Part shown: piece after piece, positions 19,501-26,002 of the stretch
Layout of the letters: the number at the start of each line of letters is the position of its first letter
Position numbering within the stretch: position 1 is the first letter of the stretch
Source: a virus
Virus record (IMG/VR): IMGVR_UViG_3300034198_003334
Location: 1-33,156 of that record
Length of the DNA: 33,156 bases
Reading direction: 5' to 3' (one strand)
Made by a program: the position numbers and the translations under genes
The notes under the pieces: generated by a model
The model's input: the letters and a program-made list of their open reading frames with translations, nothing else
What the model was told of the DNA's origin: nothing
Databases searched by the model: none

Positions 19501-22500
19501 GGCATTAACTTCACCTAACTCATTTAGTCTTGTTAATGTAGCAAACAAATTACAAGATACTAATGTAGTGTTGTCTGTTAGATATTGGACTATTGACAAT
19601 CAAAATATTCCTTCACATACCCAGTGGAAAATGATTAGCGAAGATCCTTCTACTATTATACCATCGGCGATTGAACAAAAATGGATTGATAGTTTATGCG
19701 GGAAAGATAATGCTGGCCGATTAGTTCCTGATCCAAGTTTACCTCCTAAGTTAAAATATGGAATTGAAAACAGACCTCGCCAAGGTATGTTTGTTAATAG
19801 ATTTGAAGCACTTAAAGAAATTATTGAAAAAACTAATTTAGAATTAATTAATATACAAATTGTTGGTAATGCAGACCTTACAAAATTAAATTCTTACGAT
19901 GAAGAACCTAATTTGCTGTTAGGATTATATGATCAAGTTTTTGATACTGATGCAGAATTATCTTTTGCAAATATTGGAAATTTTAGCCAGGCTTCAATTA
20001 CTCCTATAATTGTTAACGGACAAATTACAGGAGCAAATATAGTATCTAGTGGAAAAGGCTATATTAATGCACCTTATGTTATTATTCAAGGTAACGGAAC
20101 AGGTGCAATAGTTAAAACAATTTTAAATGCCTATGGACAAGTTACAGGTGTAACAGTTATTTCAGGTGGCGAAGGTTACGATTCGTCAACTACTATGACT
20201 ATACGTGGATTCGTTGCATTAGTTCATTCTGATTCTGAATCTTTCAACACATGGAGTCTGTGTTCATATTCAAATAAAATATGGTCAAGAATTCAAACAC
20301 AAGCGTTTGATACTAGAAAATATTGGTCATATGCTGATTGGTTTGCTTCCGGTTACAGTCAATTTACAGCCGCAGATTATGCAATTAATACTTTTGCAGA
20401 TTTATACTCTATCAGCCCTAGTGTAGGAGAAATTGTAAAAATATTAACTAGTAATACCGGTTGGTTGTTATTAGAAAAATATGCAGATATCGTTTCAGTA
20501 GACTGGACAAAGAGTTATAAAGTAGTTGGCCAACAAAACGGAACTATACAACTTAACTCTACATTATATAATACTGTTGGCACAACATATGGCTATGACG
20601 GAAATCTATATGATGCATCAGTTTTTGATAATTTTGCTTCTGTTGAATTACGAATTATTTTAGAATCATTAAAAAATAATATTTTTATAGGTAATCTTGC
20701 ATCTAATTATTTAGGAATGTTTTTTACAAGCATTCGTTATATTCTTAGCGAGCAAACTTATGTTGACTGGATATTTAAAACAAGTTTTATTAAGGCACAA
20801 CATAATGTAGGTTCTTTAGGACAACCTGCAACATATAAAAACGACAACTTAGCAGATTTTGAATCATATGTAGATGAAGTTAAACCTTATAGAACAAAAA
20901 TTCGAGAATATGTAAGCAATTATTCCAATGTAGACAATACTAATTCTGCTATATCAGATTTTGATTTGCAACCAGCTTATGAAAATAACTCTATTACAGT
21001 TGTAAATGCTACAGTAGAAAATGAACAAATCATTAATAAAGACCAATCTTTAGCAGTGTATCCTTGGAAATTCTGGAAAGATAATTTATCATTCAGTGTA
21101 GTTGACGTAGTTATTACCGATAACGGATCTTTATATGAAAGCGAACCAGTTGTAAGATTTATAAGTAAATCCGGAATAGGCGCTACTGCAAGAGCATTTT
21201 TATCAAACGGTAAAGTTACTAGAATAGTTTTATTAACTAAAGGCACTGGATATCTTAAAGCTCCTACAATTTTACTAGACGGGGGAGTTGGAGTTGGCGG
21301 AACTACAGCTAAAGCGGTTGCTATAATTGGAGAGAGTCCAGTTCGATCAACACTAGTAGGAATGAAATTTGATAGAATTTCTCCTACTTATTTTGTTACA
21401 CAATTATCTGTGACAGAGACATTTACTGGAAATGGTAGTTTACTGCAATTTGCATTAAAATGGGCGCCAGACATTAGAATAGGCAAATCAACAGTTCTTA
21501 TCGACGGAGTTGAAGCACTACGAAACAGTTATAAATTAGTAGTTACAAGTTCGACCAGCTTAGGATATACAACGTATGCCGGCTCGCTAATATTTAATAC
21601 TGCTCCGGGAACATACTTAATAAATTCTACAATAACTGTAACCTATTTAAAAGATTGGTCTACATTAAATGCCTCTGACAGAATACAATATTATTATAAT
21701 CCTGCCAGTGGTGAGCTTGGCAAAGATCTTGCACAGTTAATGACAGGAGTTGACTACGGTGGTGTAATAGTAGACGGTCTAGGATTTGATATTTCCCAAG
21801 GATGGGATAATGTTCCATTCTACAGTGATCCGTGGGATAGTGCCGACCCTGATTTTGACGATTACATTATAACTTATACAACACCTACAACTAGTCCATT
21901 GGCATTTCCTGTTGAAAATATTCCATTCCCTTCAACTTGGATGCCTGGTGATTTGCTAAACATTTACTATTATTATACAGATGTTCATACATACACATCT
22001 GACGGAGTTGAAACTTCTTATTCATTCAGTGTATATGATAACACTCTTACAGTAACAGTTTCAAAAGATGCAACAGCAACTGGCACAAATGCGCAAAGTT
22101 CAATTGTATTACAATTAGTAGATGCTACTGGTATTAGTGTTGGCGATAAAGTATCTATAGTTCAACCAAATACTATAACAGACATTACTTATGTAAAGGC
22201 TGTTAACACAGTAGCACATACAGTAACATTAACACAGATGTTATATAATAATATACCATCAAATTCTATTATAACATTTACAAGAACTCTAAAAAAGAAC
22301 ATTGACTATACAGTTAATTTACCTGCTAGTATAGTAGTATTAACGCAACCAATTGCATCTGGTAGTGTAATTACTATATCATCACCTTATCAGCAAATTA
22401 AAATTGACGCAGAAGATTTTGACGGCACATTATCACCAACAAATCCAAATGCAGTAATGTCAACGTATACATTTACAGGTAATAACGATGTAATAACTGT

Positions 22501-25273
22501 TCCTTCGGGCATTACTATAAATCCAGGCGATCAGATTATTATTAGAAAAATAACAAGTGATGGATCAGTTGCACCTTTAGCAGACGATTACGATACGTTA
22601 ATTCAAGGTGGAGATCTAGCATATACTAGTGCAACTGGGTTGTTAGCTGAAGATATTATTATTGACGGTGACGGATTTGTTACCCCTACATCTAGTCCTG
22701 CTACAGAAGAAGTAGTTCCTGGACAGCTATTTGACACATTATCTATTAAAGTATACGATAAACCTAATGCAGGTTCTGCAAATATTATTGCCGATAGTTA
22801 CCATGCTGACGGGATTAATACTGATTATGCGTTAACGCAAATGCCAAATAGCGCAACAGCAGTAGTTGTCAAAATAAACGGACAAATTAAAACAATTGGT
22901 GTCGATTATACAGTTAATTATAAGAAACAATTAATTAGTTTTACAACGCCTCCGACAATAAACAGTTTAGTAACAATATTAAGTTTTGGATTTAACGGAT
23001 CTAACATATTAGATATTGACTATTTTGTTGGAAACGGTGCAACTTTAGAATTTATTACCAATGCAGAATGGTTGCCAACAGTAACTTATCTAATATATGT
23101 TAACGGTTTAGTTTCTTCAGCTGAAATTTTCCAAACTGATTATACATACAATAGTCCAAATAGGGTAGGTATTAGATTTAATACTCCGCCATCTATCGGA
23201 GATTTAATTAATTTTGTTATTGTATCTGGAAATCAACAAACATTCTCAGTAATGAAAACAGAAAGATTTAGGACTGTAGGAACTACTACTGTATATAATC
23301 TTAATAATTCAATCGGCCAATTGATTCCTAGCGAAGCAAATATGCTTGTAAGAGTAGACCAACTAATACTGCAAGGCCCATCTAACAGTTATTATACGAT
23401 TGATTCAGAAAATTTAAATTATAATATCGATTATAATCATAATTTACCATATAGCGTATCAGTTTCAGATGTGCTAGTCTATGCCGATGGTAATTTATTA
23501 ACTCCTGGCACTAATTATGTTATTGATTTATCTGGAATTACTGTTACTATTACTTTAGAAGTTTATCAACTGTATGTTGGAAAAACACTATTAGTAAGTA
23601 TTATTACTAATTCAGATTATTTTTACAATGACGGCCAACTGACATTAACAACTGTATATCCAACAAATACACTAGTTGAAGTTACAAGTTTTTATAATCA
23701 TAATATTTTAGATATTCAACAAACTGAATTTACAGTTTCAGCTTCGAATACATTTACGCCTAACACATTGGCTTATTTTAATTGGACCGATCTAACAGGA
23801 GGATTGATCCAATTAGATAGACCAGTGGTTAACAGCCAATATGTTTGGGTTACAAAAAATAAAATATTGCTAACACCCGAAGTTGATTATGTATTAACAA
23901 ACAATAATCATGCAGTAAAATTAATATTACCTCTTAATATAGGTGATAAAATTAGTTTAATGACTTACAGCAGTAACATATTAACATATGGCACTGCCTA
24001 CATGCAATTTAAAGACATGTTAAATCGCGTTCACTTTAAACGCCTAAGCAAAAATAAACAAACAAGATTAGCAACAGCATTACATTGGAATGATACTTCT
24101 ATAACAGTAGATGATGCAAGTAATTTTGCAGTGCCCAACCCGGCTGGTAATAAACCTGGAATAATAGAAATTCGTGGGGAACGTATTGAATATTTTAGAA
24201 TATCCGGTAATGTTTTAAGTCAGTTGCGTCGAGGAACATTAGGAACTGGCGCTGCCAATTCTTATCCTATTGGAACATTTGTTCAAGAAATTGGAATAAC
24301 TGAAACTATTCCTTATAACGAAGCTCCAGTTGTGCAACAACTAATATCTACAGGATCAAATATTGTTAATTTAAATTTTGTCCCAACTAAAGGACAACCT
24401 GATATTACACGACCTGATTATGATTCAACTGGAATAGTATCTTGGTTTAGCAACTTTGGTTATAACTATGTTGGAAATTATAACGGAGCAACCGGCTACG
24501 ATTACAATGACGTTGTAATTTACAATAATGCTTATTATTATTGTGTAAAACCAGTTCCAGTGCCTTCAGGTAGAACACTAACTGTATTATATACACCGGC
24601 AAGTGTTGTATATTGGGCACTATATCCTACAACTATACCTGTAGGATATGGACAAGCAAACAATATAGAAGTATTCATCGGAGGTTATGACGATACTACA
24701 GTGTGGACTAGCGCAACTACATATTCAGCTGGAACTATTATTACTCAAGGATCTTATACATACACTTGTTTAACAACACACACTAGTGGAGCAACTTTCT
24801 TTGATGCAGTTACTACAGTTACTATTAATAGCGACGGAACAACTACGACAATAGCTACAGGGGTTGACTCGTCAACAGTTTGGAAATTCTTTGTAGGAAA
24901 TATTCGTTTAAAGAAACAACCTTATAAAGTCTTTAATGTAAACAATGCTCCAACTAGTCCTGCCGGTGATGTTGCTTTTGACGCAGATTTTTCTGTAGAC
25001 GGTTCTTCTGCATCAATAAGATTAACAACAGCATTACCATATGGAACAAGAATTACTATTGTTCAGCGAACTGGACAAGCATGGGATGGAGATTATGGAA
25101 CTAATATTAATGTTGTGCATGGCACTAGCAATGTAACAACATTCTTAAAATCCACGCCAGGAATATGGTATGAAAATGACGCTAAATATGCAACTAAGTT
25201 AGACATTAAGTCAACATTTGACAGCACAATAACTTCATTTGATACTACTAACATAACAATTGATCAAGGATAA
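10580..25273 (+). CDS. Giant baseplate wedge/virion structural protein in the gp7 position, with beta-propeller and carbohydrate-binding modules
   Basis: A single uninterrupted 4,897-residue frame, against about 1,030 for T4 gp7. Approximate order: N-terminal wedge-like block (8-160: YNFLPNFYQTPANKKFTQAT, QEFYSWDPHIDWDKFVNFQN); beta repeats (about 690-735 and 926-970); a conserved-looking block at 1117-1165 (NIRPWEMLGI, PTWWTSVYGPAPYTSDN); three carbohydrate-binding-like modules (1430-1780); EFLFWTTQNW (about 1546); a seven-bladed propeller (2150-2768); GRLWWDLRTAKFIE (about 2844) and KYGIENRPRQGMFVNRFEAL (about 3060); two G-x-GY beta modules (3158-3211, 3508-3584); YVDWIFKTSFIKAQHNVG and FESYVDEVKPYRTKIREY (3394-3449); repeated NG-x-DYT domains (about 3640-4470); an RRGTLGTG domain (4503-4573); and two more binding-like modules (4634-4760). 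GGAG lies 8 nt before the ATG, which overlaps the gp6 stop. Position after gp6 suggests gp7. No separate gp8, gp9, gp10 or gp11 is seen, so it may also cover their roles. The gp7 name is inferred; virion structural protein is safe. Confidence 0.78.
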   Translation: MADSTTPDRSSSYNFLPNFYQTPANKKFTQATVDQLVQPGSVTKVSGYIGRKTAKSASRKDVYIQAVTNQRENYQLEPAITVTDKLGNNTFFKDYIDYINQINVFGGNTDNHSRLNKQEFYSWDPHIDWDKFVNFQNYYWLPSGPDVITVAGQQEAITSTYTVRLDPNQFGYDFVFTPDGLTPNPTLKLYRGQTYTFDITSPGNPFSIKTLRTPGGLNRYTTPEFTQAAIESGKLTITIPYNAPDILYYVSETNIDFGGVFQILSITENTFLDVGSDIVGKQFYKMSNGEQLSNGMKLQFIGNVTPVSYSTGQYYVEGVGSSIQLIKASDLDLISRYTTSESVLFDSDNFDSLPFSDATALATAIDYHVINRASVDLNPWTRYNRWFHKDVINTSATLNGNVASLDQTARAKRPIIEFEAGLKLYNFGTHALQDVDLIDDFTTDVFSTIEGSTGYNVDGIALAQGQRILFTADTDSTVANNIYRVEIVDVKHISISGHPQYQIHLVLDSMPVENSVVLVKNGQSNQGKSYWFDGSVWNVTQQKLTTNQPPLFDIVDDNGISFGDKTTYPGSSFIGTKLFSYKQGTGVADSNLGFALSYKNINNIGDIVFNFDIVLDSFEYKISSDIFTVKINTGYLVDYSPLTREISFVNGWQKSNAVYTQAAVRVYKDITNLNNFDIDIFDDISNLDDLVVRVYVNGIRLDKTQWNIISGAVYKQLVLTTDLSPTDLLSIRAFASQPINDNGYYEIPINLQNNPLNSLMGDFTLGEVIDHTNSIIDNLDGSLGVTFVGTFPGAGNLRDLGNISQYGTKFVQHSGPASLSIYHITNSSSNVIRSIEESRDDYGKFKRNFISAIKNLSSDVTDVPGSVDAILQHLNQNKQKTGPYYFTDMVPYGASVKRELTVVDYRIKTYPLSNVFTLDTLSNKSVLVYRNGIQMVHGADYTFDSSLAMINISNNTPLETGDVITTVEYDSTDGCFVPSTPTKLGIWPAYTPKLYLDTSLVNPVMMIQGHDGSQVLAYGDFRDNFILELEKRIFNNIKVKYDPEIFNIFDFIPSYNRTTDYSLQEFNDTLAPQFYKWTSLISSDFTKPLNYDRNNPFTFNYTGHAAPDGRLTPGYWRGIYRWIYDTDRPNIRPWEMLGITIEPTWWTSVYGPAPYTSDNIPMWQDIANGLLKEPGVPPITLSQFAKPFLMNHLPVDESGNLVDPISSKTANGGIIQTYGGDFVFGDVSPIEATWRRGSYFPFGMLITFLLLQPSKVFGLVLDRSRIVRNMAGHIVASNTKLPITPDTLLLPSIYSSSTRIQTAGIINYIVDYISSDILKSYSQYATDLKTITTQLSYRIGAFTSKDQFNLLLDSKSPLSTGSIFVPQEDYSIFLNTSSPISKIVYSALIITRFSDGFEVKGYNQTSPYFYYYNYIKSGPKITIGGISESYSIWGPNNQYVAGFVVKNGNGYYRVKTSHVSIDTFNGSYFQLLPTLPVIGGQSALTRILWDRSQPIIAPYGTKFNSIQETYDFIVGYGEYLKDQGFVFDDFNLNLQTVSNWETSAKEFLFWTTQNWAAGQQKWEDWLPNKDYLAGNIVQYDGDYYQASQKVSSNNAFQYNYFVKLSGLSTVGSSVISLSPAANAVTFNSPYAIVDDITNPFNGYQIFKVDGTAFEPQFISSYRKDNRVTYSPTTTDGIFGATFYLLQKEQVVLLNNSTIFNDVIYNPTSGYRQERIKVSGYTTIGWYGSFDSPGFIFDEAKINQWSAWTDYHLGDIVVYQQFYYAANEFVSGSELFDPAQWNRLSSKPFAKIIPNWTNLATQFQDFYSVDVDSFDSAQQTMAHHLIGYQKRQYLDNIIQDPVSEFKFYQGMIREKGTQNVLNKLFDVLSADNEESLKFYEEWALRVGKYGSSNAFQEIEFILDESKFKTNPQSIQLLETNSDTTSGVSDFNIRQAPTDLYLKPLGYNGNPWPTVKNYTPYLRTAGFAREHEVTAIVTYKTDILSLDISNFKLGSYIWVGFVGTSWEIYRYSPTSIDITSVAFDSKNKELVFTTAIDVTEFVVGDYIAIENVDFKGFYRVSAVLLNTFTLSAPSIKSITAPGIGSFIPVFKLTPQLAPTIDQLDLTIAPDRVANELAWTTDSGNGYWATWQYNTVYSKTTLAPIFSVPNLQYGRAVASDAAGTILAVSDSSGTISVYNKPVAGASWIFIQKIEPEFVSISDSNTISNFNSSVAISPDSNWMAIGSPMVGHIVTNYKGVYNTSSIYSYKQIVTYNNVLYEALKTVPTNKTPATFTKYWKLASTISVDSSGTNNSGLLDGTAQGVVFIYERDIVTNTYVLNTSLTSPAPIAYQQFGFSLALSNDKLFVSAVGDSSGTGQVYQIDYAIKDSATALYNPTGSSGTTLVLGGTFKAILTLGSSVIQQVSNFTNLDVGSSVIGTGIPDNTSIVSFNQGAGTITLSANVTASSIVVSGNTIPTVITYDGTTQPLQVGMTVSGLGFTQGQKIISIVDSQTVLLDMPPDGNPFGKLVCQINGWKYHNSSTLGLYNNLTASGNFGYALSISSDSSVLAVSAPQAKQVYFFANQQDIIGNFIGTYTLVQSPITSTELLFGDSISVSASGKYVAVSSMYHNDVKNTALGQVIIYSFVDTLWQPYQTLANLKPESVELFGTKVAFMGDKTLAVFSQNADTDLQQPLNDSTSFDGGLTRFITPNKNNGRVDVYDNYNSNWIFGESLDNFNITSDRYGASIAVGANEIFVGVSNALNNGINTGVVAEYRKTNNSYSWKILHSESDRIDISKIKSAFLYNKSTNQLIDYIDVIDPSQGKIPGPAEEELKYKTFYDPATYSYSNGTATVNVDNGMAWTTSQVGRLWWDLRTAKFIESVTDDNSYNNSNWNTLFPGASIDIYEWVSTRLTPSQWDSQADTIAGLTLGISGKSLYGDAVYSSVKLYDSLSKKFTTIYYFWVKNKTLVPNVTNRHMAASDVANLIANPRGFNYSYLALTSPNSFSLVNVANKLQDTNVVLSVRYWTIDNQNIPSHTQWKMISEDPSTIIPSAIEQKWIDSLCGKDNAGRLVPDPSLPPKLKYGIENRPRQGMFVNRFEALKEIIEKTNLELINIQIVGNADLTKLNSYDEEPNLLLGLYDQVFDTDAELSFANIGNFSQASITPIIVNGQITGANIVSSGKGYINAPYVIIQGNGTGAIVKTILNAYGQVTGVTVISGGEGYDSSTTMTIRGFVALVHSDSESFNTWSLCSYSNKIWSRIQTQAFDTRKYWSYADWFASGYSQFTAADYAINTFADLYSISPSVGEIVKILTSNTGWLLLEKYADIVSVDWTKSYKVVGQQNGTIQLNSTLYNTVGTTYGYDGNLYDASVFDNFASVELRIILESLKNNIFIGNLASNYLGMFFTSIRYILSEQTYVDWIFKTSFIKAQHNVGSLGQPATYKNDNLADFESYVDEVKPYRTKIREYVSNYSNVDNTNSAISDFDLQPAYENNSITVVNATVENEQIINKDQSLAVYPWKFWKDNLSFSVVDVVITDNGSLYESEPVVRFISKSGIGATARAFLSNGKVTRIVLLTKGTGYLKAPTILLDGGVGVGGTTAKAVAIIGESPVRSTLVGMKFDRISPTYFVTQLSVTETFTGNGSLLQFALKWAPDIRIGKSTVLIDGVEALRNSYKLVVTSSTSLGYTTYAGSLIFNTAPGTYLINSTITVTYLKDWSTLNASDRIQYYYNPASGELGKDLAQLMTGVDYGGVIVDGLGFDISQGWDNVPFYSDPWDSADPDFDDYIITYTTPTTSPLAFPVENIPFPSTWMPGDLLNIYYYYTDVHTYTSDGVETSYSFSVYDNTLTVTVSKDATATGTNAQSSIVLQLVDATGISVGDKVSIVQPNTITDITYVKAVNTVAHTVTLTQMLYNNIPSNSIITFTRTLKKNIDYTVNLPASIVVLTQPIASGSVITISSPYQQIKIDAEDFDGTLSPTNPNAVMSTYTFTGNNDVITVPSGITINPGDQIIIRKITSDGSVAPLADDYDTLIQGGDLAYTSATGLLAEDIIIDGDGFVTPTSSPATEEVVPGQLFDTLSIKVYDKPNAGSANIIADSYHADGINTDYALTQMPNSATAVVVKINGQIKTIGVDYTVNYKKQLISFTTPPTINSLVTILSFGFNGSNILDIDYFVGNGATLEFITNAEWLPTVTYLIYVNGLVSSAEIFQTDYTYNSPNRVGIRFNTPPSIGDLINFVIVSGNQQTFSVMKTERFRTVGTTTVYNLNNSIGQLIPSEANMLVRVDQLILQGPSNSYYTIDSENLNYNIDYNHNLPYSVSVSDVLVYADGNLLTPGTNYVIDLSGITVTITLEVYQLYVGKTLLVSIITNSDYFYNDGQLTLTTVYPTNTLVEVTSFYNHNILDIQQTEFTVSASNTFTPNTLAYFNWTDLTGGLIQLDRPVVNSQYVWVTKNKILLTPEVDYVLTNNNHAVKLILPLNIGDKISLMTYSSNILTYGTAYMQFKDMLNRVHFKRLSKNKQTRLATALHWNDTSITVDDASNFAVPNPAGNKPGIIEIRGERIEYFRISGNVLSQLRRGTLGTGAANSYPIGTFVQEIGITETIPYNEAPVVQQLISTGSNIVNLNFVPTKGQPDITRPDYDSTGIVSWFSNFGYNYVGNYNGATGYDYNDVVIYNNAYYYCVKPVPVPSGRTLTVLYTPASVVYWALYPTTIPVGYGQANNIEVFIGGYDDTTVWTSATTYSAGTIITQGSYTYTCLTTHTSGATFFDAVTTVTINSDGTTTTIATGVDSSTVWKFFVGNIRLKKQPYKVFNVNNAPTSPAGDVAFDADFSVDGSSASIRLTTALPYGTRITIVQRTGQAWDGDYGTNINVVHGTSNVTTFLKSTPGIWYENDAKYATKLDIKSTFDSTITSFDTTNITIDQG
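14860..15930 (+). repeat. Three carbohydrate-binding-like (CBM5/12-type) modules in the giant protein
   Basis: Three copies share the pattern [WY]-x(4-8)-Y-x(2)-G-[DNF]-[IV]-V-x(4-5)-Y-Y, typical of chitin-binding type 3/CBM5/12 folds. They are NNQYVAGFVVKNGNGYYRV (about 14884), NKDYLAGNIVQYDGDYYQAS (about 15276) and WTDYHLGDIVVYQQFYYAAN (about 15820). Each ends in a Trp/Phe-rich segment such as PAQWNRL. The aromatic positions and spacing are visible; sugar binding is inferred. These modules may instead serve only as small structural knobs. Confidence 0.6.
17027..18886 (+). other. Seven-bladed FG-GAP-like beta-propeller inside the giant protein, with two nested insertions
   Basis: Seven blades start with [FY]-[GN]-x(2)-[hydrophobic] at residues 2150 (YGRAVASD), 2206 (FNSSVAIS), 2331 (FGFSLALS), 2532 (FGYALSIS), 2586 (FGDSISVS), 2644 (FGTKVAFM) and 2720 (YGASIAVG). 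Each ends in a strand that fits G-x-[VI]-x(2)-[YFD]: GTISVY, GVVFIY, GQVYQI, KQVYFF, GQVIIY, GRVDVY, GVVAEY. Spacings are 56, 125, 201, 54, 58, 76 and about 49 residues. Blade 2 is long because it holds a carbohydrate-binding-like module (SYKQIVTYNNVLYEALKT, about 17309-17362). Blade 3 is long because of a tandem beta-repeat (about 17680-18110). No clear DxDxDG calcium loops were seen. The propeller assignment is strong by pattern; its ligand is unknown. Confidence 0.75.
17680..18110 (+). repeat. Tandem beta-repeat inserted in propeller blade 3
   Basis: Two degenerate copies lie side by side. The first contains LDVGSSVIGTGIPDNTSIVS followed by GTITLSANVT. The second contains LQVGMTVSGLGFTQGQKIIS followed by QTVLLDMPPDG. 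The shared pattern is [LV]-x-VG-x(2)-V-x-G-x-G-[IF]-x(2)-[GN]-x-x-I-x-S, then a strand with V/I-x-L. It interrupts the third propeller blade, whose flanking strands are intact on both sides. Confidence 0.6.
22857..23985 (+). repeat. Repeated NG-x-DYT beta-domains in the C-terminal part of the giant protein
   Basis: Four copies follow the pattern V-x-V-[NDK]-G/N-x(4-8)-[DN]-Y-x(8-12)-I-x-[FL]-x(2)-P-x(2)-G-D-x-[IV]. Cores are VKINGQIKTIGVDYTVNY (about 22866), YVNGLVSSAEIFQTDYTY (about 23096), VYADGNLLTPGTNYVIDL (about 23477) and VTKNKILLTPEVDYVLTN (about 23848). Similar single copies occur earlier in the same chain near 12655 (VYVNGIRLDKTQWNII) and 13357 (VYRNGIQMVHGADYTFD). Such domains are common in phage tail fibres as stacked beta-sandwiches; their function here is unknown. 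Confidence 0.55.
24479..24860 (+). repeat. Two C-terminal carbohydrate-binding-like modules in the giant protein
   Basis: GATGYDYNDVVIYNNAYYYC (about 24488) and TSATTYSAGTIITQGSYTYT (about 24710) repeat the Y-x(2)-[GN]-x-[IV]-[IV]-x(4-5)-Y-x-Y pattern seen three times at residues 1430-1780 and once inside the propeller. A following Trp (VVYWALYP; VWKFFVGN) matches the usual module end. The second copy has a longer loop before its Trp and is the more divergent. Confidence 0.5.
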
Positions 25274-25276
25274 AAA

Positions 25277-25951
25277 ATGGCTCAGCAATTAGTTAATACA
25301 GGAACAACTGCTAATGACGGAACCGGTGATTCTTTAAGGGTTGCCGCAGAAAAAATTAATCAAAATTTTACTGAGGTGTATTCGTTATTAAGAACCACAG
25401 TTCAGCAACCGGCAGATTGGAGTGCTACGACAGGTGTTACTCAAATTTTAAATAAACCTGCTATCTTTAGCGGAAGCTACAATGACTTAACTAATAAACC
25501 AACATTAGCTACGGTTGCTCTTACAGGACAATATACTGATTTAATAAACAAACCAAATTTAACAGCAGTAGCAACTAGTGGTAGTTATAATGATTTAATA
25601 AACAAACCAACATTGTTCAGCGGGCAGTGGGCTGATATAACTAACAAGCCAGTTCTTTTTAGCGGAAGTTATGCTGATTTAACAAATAAACCAACAATTC
25701 CTAATAATACTAATCAACTTATTAATGGTAGTAATTTTATAACTTCTAGTAGTTTAACTTGGGCAAACATTTCTGGAAAACCTGTAGTTGCAACTTGGAC
25801 AACTGCCCCTACGCATAGTTACGGGCAAGCAGGTGATATCCAAGGAAGCATTGCATACGATGGCAGTTATTTTTATATTTGTTTTCAAAACTATGTAAAC
25901 AATTCTACTAATATATGGCAAAGAGTGGCAATTACTGGGACTACTTGGTAA
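25277..25951 (+). CDS. Small tail-fibre/adhesin-type protein with SGxYxDLxNKP repeats
   Basis: A 224-residue protein with three parts. Residues 1-40 (VNTGTTANDGTGDSLRVAAE, then KINQNFTEVYSLL) match a widespread phage virion N-terminal motif. Residues 65-142 hold five repeats of the SGSYNDLTNKP type. The C-terminal 60 residues (AGDIQGSIAYDGSYFYICFQ and IWQRVAITGTTW) form a compact end domain seen in other tailed-phage structural proteins. AAGGA lies 8 nt before the ATG, 3 nt after the giant gene's stop, so the two are co-transcribed. It is likely a virion decoration or short fibre; the exact site on the particle is unknown. Confidence 0.65.
   Translation: MAQQLVNTGTTANDGTGDSLRVAAEKINQNFTEVYSLLRTTVQQPADWSATTGVTQILNKPAIFSGSYNDLTNKPTLATVALTGQYTDLINKPNLTAVATSGSYNDLINKPTLFSGQWADITNKPVLFSGSYADLTNKPTIPNNTNQLINGSNFITSSSLTWANISGKPVVATWTTAPTHSYGQAGDIQGSIAYDGSYFYICFQNYVNNSTNIWQRVAITGTTW
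25469..25697 (+). repeat. Five tandem SGxYxDLxNKP peptide repeats
   Basis: Consecutive units are SGSYNDLTNKPTLATVAL, TGQYTDLINKPNLTAVAT, SGSYNDLINKPTLF, SGQWADITNKPVLF and SGSYADLTNKPTI. Unit length is 18, 18, 14 and 14 residues before the last. A degenerate unit precedes them (VTQILNKPAIF) and another follows (LTWANISGKPVVA). The regular Asn-Lys-Pro turn suggests a trimeric fibre shaft. Confidence 0.85.
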
Positions 25952-25974
25952 TTAAAATAGCATTTAACTATACT

Positions 25975-25982
25975 GATAAATA
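25975..25982 (+). promoter_or_regulatory. Late promoter (gp55-type) for the fibre unit at 26003
   Basis: GATAAATA matches TATAAATA at 7 of 8 positions, in the 51-nt gap between two fibre-type genes. It ends 20 nt before the ATG at 26003, and a purine-rich AGAGAGAG (25991-25998) serves as ribosome binding site. Confidence 0.75.
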
Positions 25983-26002
25983 TAAGATAAAGAGAGAGTA
26001 AT

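Noticed and set aside
10580-25273. Several genes merged by assembly error in the giant frame
   Set aside because: No internal stop, no obvious change in base composition, and wedge-like conserved blocks occur from start to end, so a real long gene is the simpler reading. Reads would be needed to exclude it fully.
25424-25700. Short regularly spaced repeats as a CRISPR array
   Set aside because: The repeat is conserved at protein level with synonymous DNA differences, unit size follows codons, and it sits inside an intact gene. It is a fibre repeat.
25945-25974. TTGGTA-18-TATACT as a sigma70 promoter before the gene at 26003
   Set aside because: The -35 is only 4 of 6 and lies at the end of the previous gene. 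The adjacent late octamer has the same spacing as the others, so I prefer that.
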